From a virus: a stretch of 35,986 nt of DNA. Positions 35,958 through 35,986 of the stretch are shown here, piece by piece. A program made the translations under genes and the position numbers. The stretch covers positions 1-35,986 of IMG/VR virus record IMGVR_UViG_3300029319_000184; one strand, given 5' to 3'. Under the pieces are notes generated by a model. That model made no database searches. It had not been told where the DNA came from and saw only the letters and a program-made list of their open reading frames with translations. How positions within the stretch are numbered: position 1 is the first letter of the stretch; every line of letters begins with the position of its first letter.

Positions 35958-35986
35958 ATGAAGATTACGAGCACCAACCATGTCAG
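35958..35986 (+). CDS. Possible start of a gene cut by the window edge
   Basis: An ATG at 35958 with AGGTGA upstream opens a frame that stays open for nine codons to the edge (Met-Lys-Ile-Thr-Ser-Thr-Asn-His-Val). This is too short to identify and may be chance. Confidence 0.25.

Noticed and set aside
1-35986. Integrase, attachment site, insertion sequence or CRISPR array
   Set aside because: No recombinase or transposase motifs, no terminal repeats around any segment, and no regularly spaced repeat-spacer pattern were seen.

Overview
The window is one continuous stretch of a tailed double-stranded DNA bacteriophage. The evidence is a virion-gene block on the + strand, a lysis and membrane-protein block after it, and then about 20 kb of minus-strand recombination, replication and small early-type genes. 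I see no tRNA, rRNA, insertion sequence, integrase or CRISPR array. Terminase, portal and capsid genes are not visible and presumably lie outside the window. The host cannot be named. Signal peptides, sigma70-like promoters and a possible spanin-like pair fit a Gram-negative host, and the fibre-type proteins resemble those of environmental phages, but both points are inference.

Layout. 1-6944 (+): the 3' part of a giant virion protein, open at the left edge. 6945-12765 (+): a late block of beta-rich, fibre-like and small decoration-like proteins, led by an extended -10 promoter. It includes a tandem paralogue pair at 9450 and 10364 and several members of a roughly 120-residue family. 12762-14614 (+): a tightly overlapped set of membrane and coiled-coil proteins around a cysteine-type L,D-transpeptidase-like enzyme, ending at a hairpin terminator shared with the converging minus-strand genes. 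14822-17356 (-): an exonuclease/RecT recombination operon. 17357-17470: a divergent regulatory region with a perfect palindrome. 17471-17961 (+): a small island with an HTH regulator and a histone-H1-tail-like protein. 17962-21423 (-): a replication operon (HTH regulator, zinc-finger/TOPRIM primase, VapE-like helicase, two unknowns). 21577-22325 (+): an isolated two-gene cassette that repeats, in the same order, the 12002/12370 pair of the late block. 22326-26151 (-): a secreted protein, two DUF2589-like proteins, an FmdB zinc ribbon, SSB, an NrdR-like zinc ribbon and an SF2 helicase. 26249-34708 (-): a tandem winged-helix-like protein, a pyrimidine-dimer glycosylase-like protein, a methyltransferase-like protein and many small, mostly acidic genes joined by a recurring Shine-Dalgarno/stop/start junction. 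34709-35069: a non-coding region with an array of GGGACAG motifs and an AT-rich stretch, which is a candidate origin or control region. 35070-35513 (-): an HTH protein, with a possible small divergent + gene and the start of another at the right edge.

How the parts fit. The minus-strand genes look like the early program: takeover proteins, regulators, primase, helicases, SSB and a two-component recombinase. The + strand genes look late: virion and lysis. Transcription control seems to sit at four palindrome-bearing promoter regions (17.4, 21.5, 26.2 and 34.9-35.5 kb), three of them beside HTH genes. The most unusual observations are the relocated two-gene virion-type cassette, the recurring gene-junction sequence that leaves many unrelated small proteins ending in GGE, the GGGACAG array, and convergent genes whose stop codons abut with no gap.
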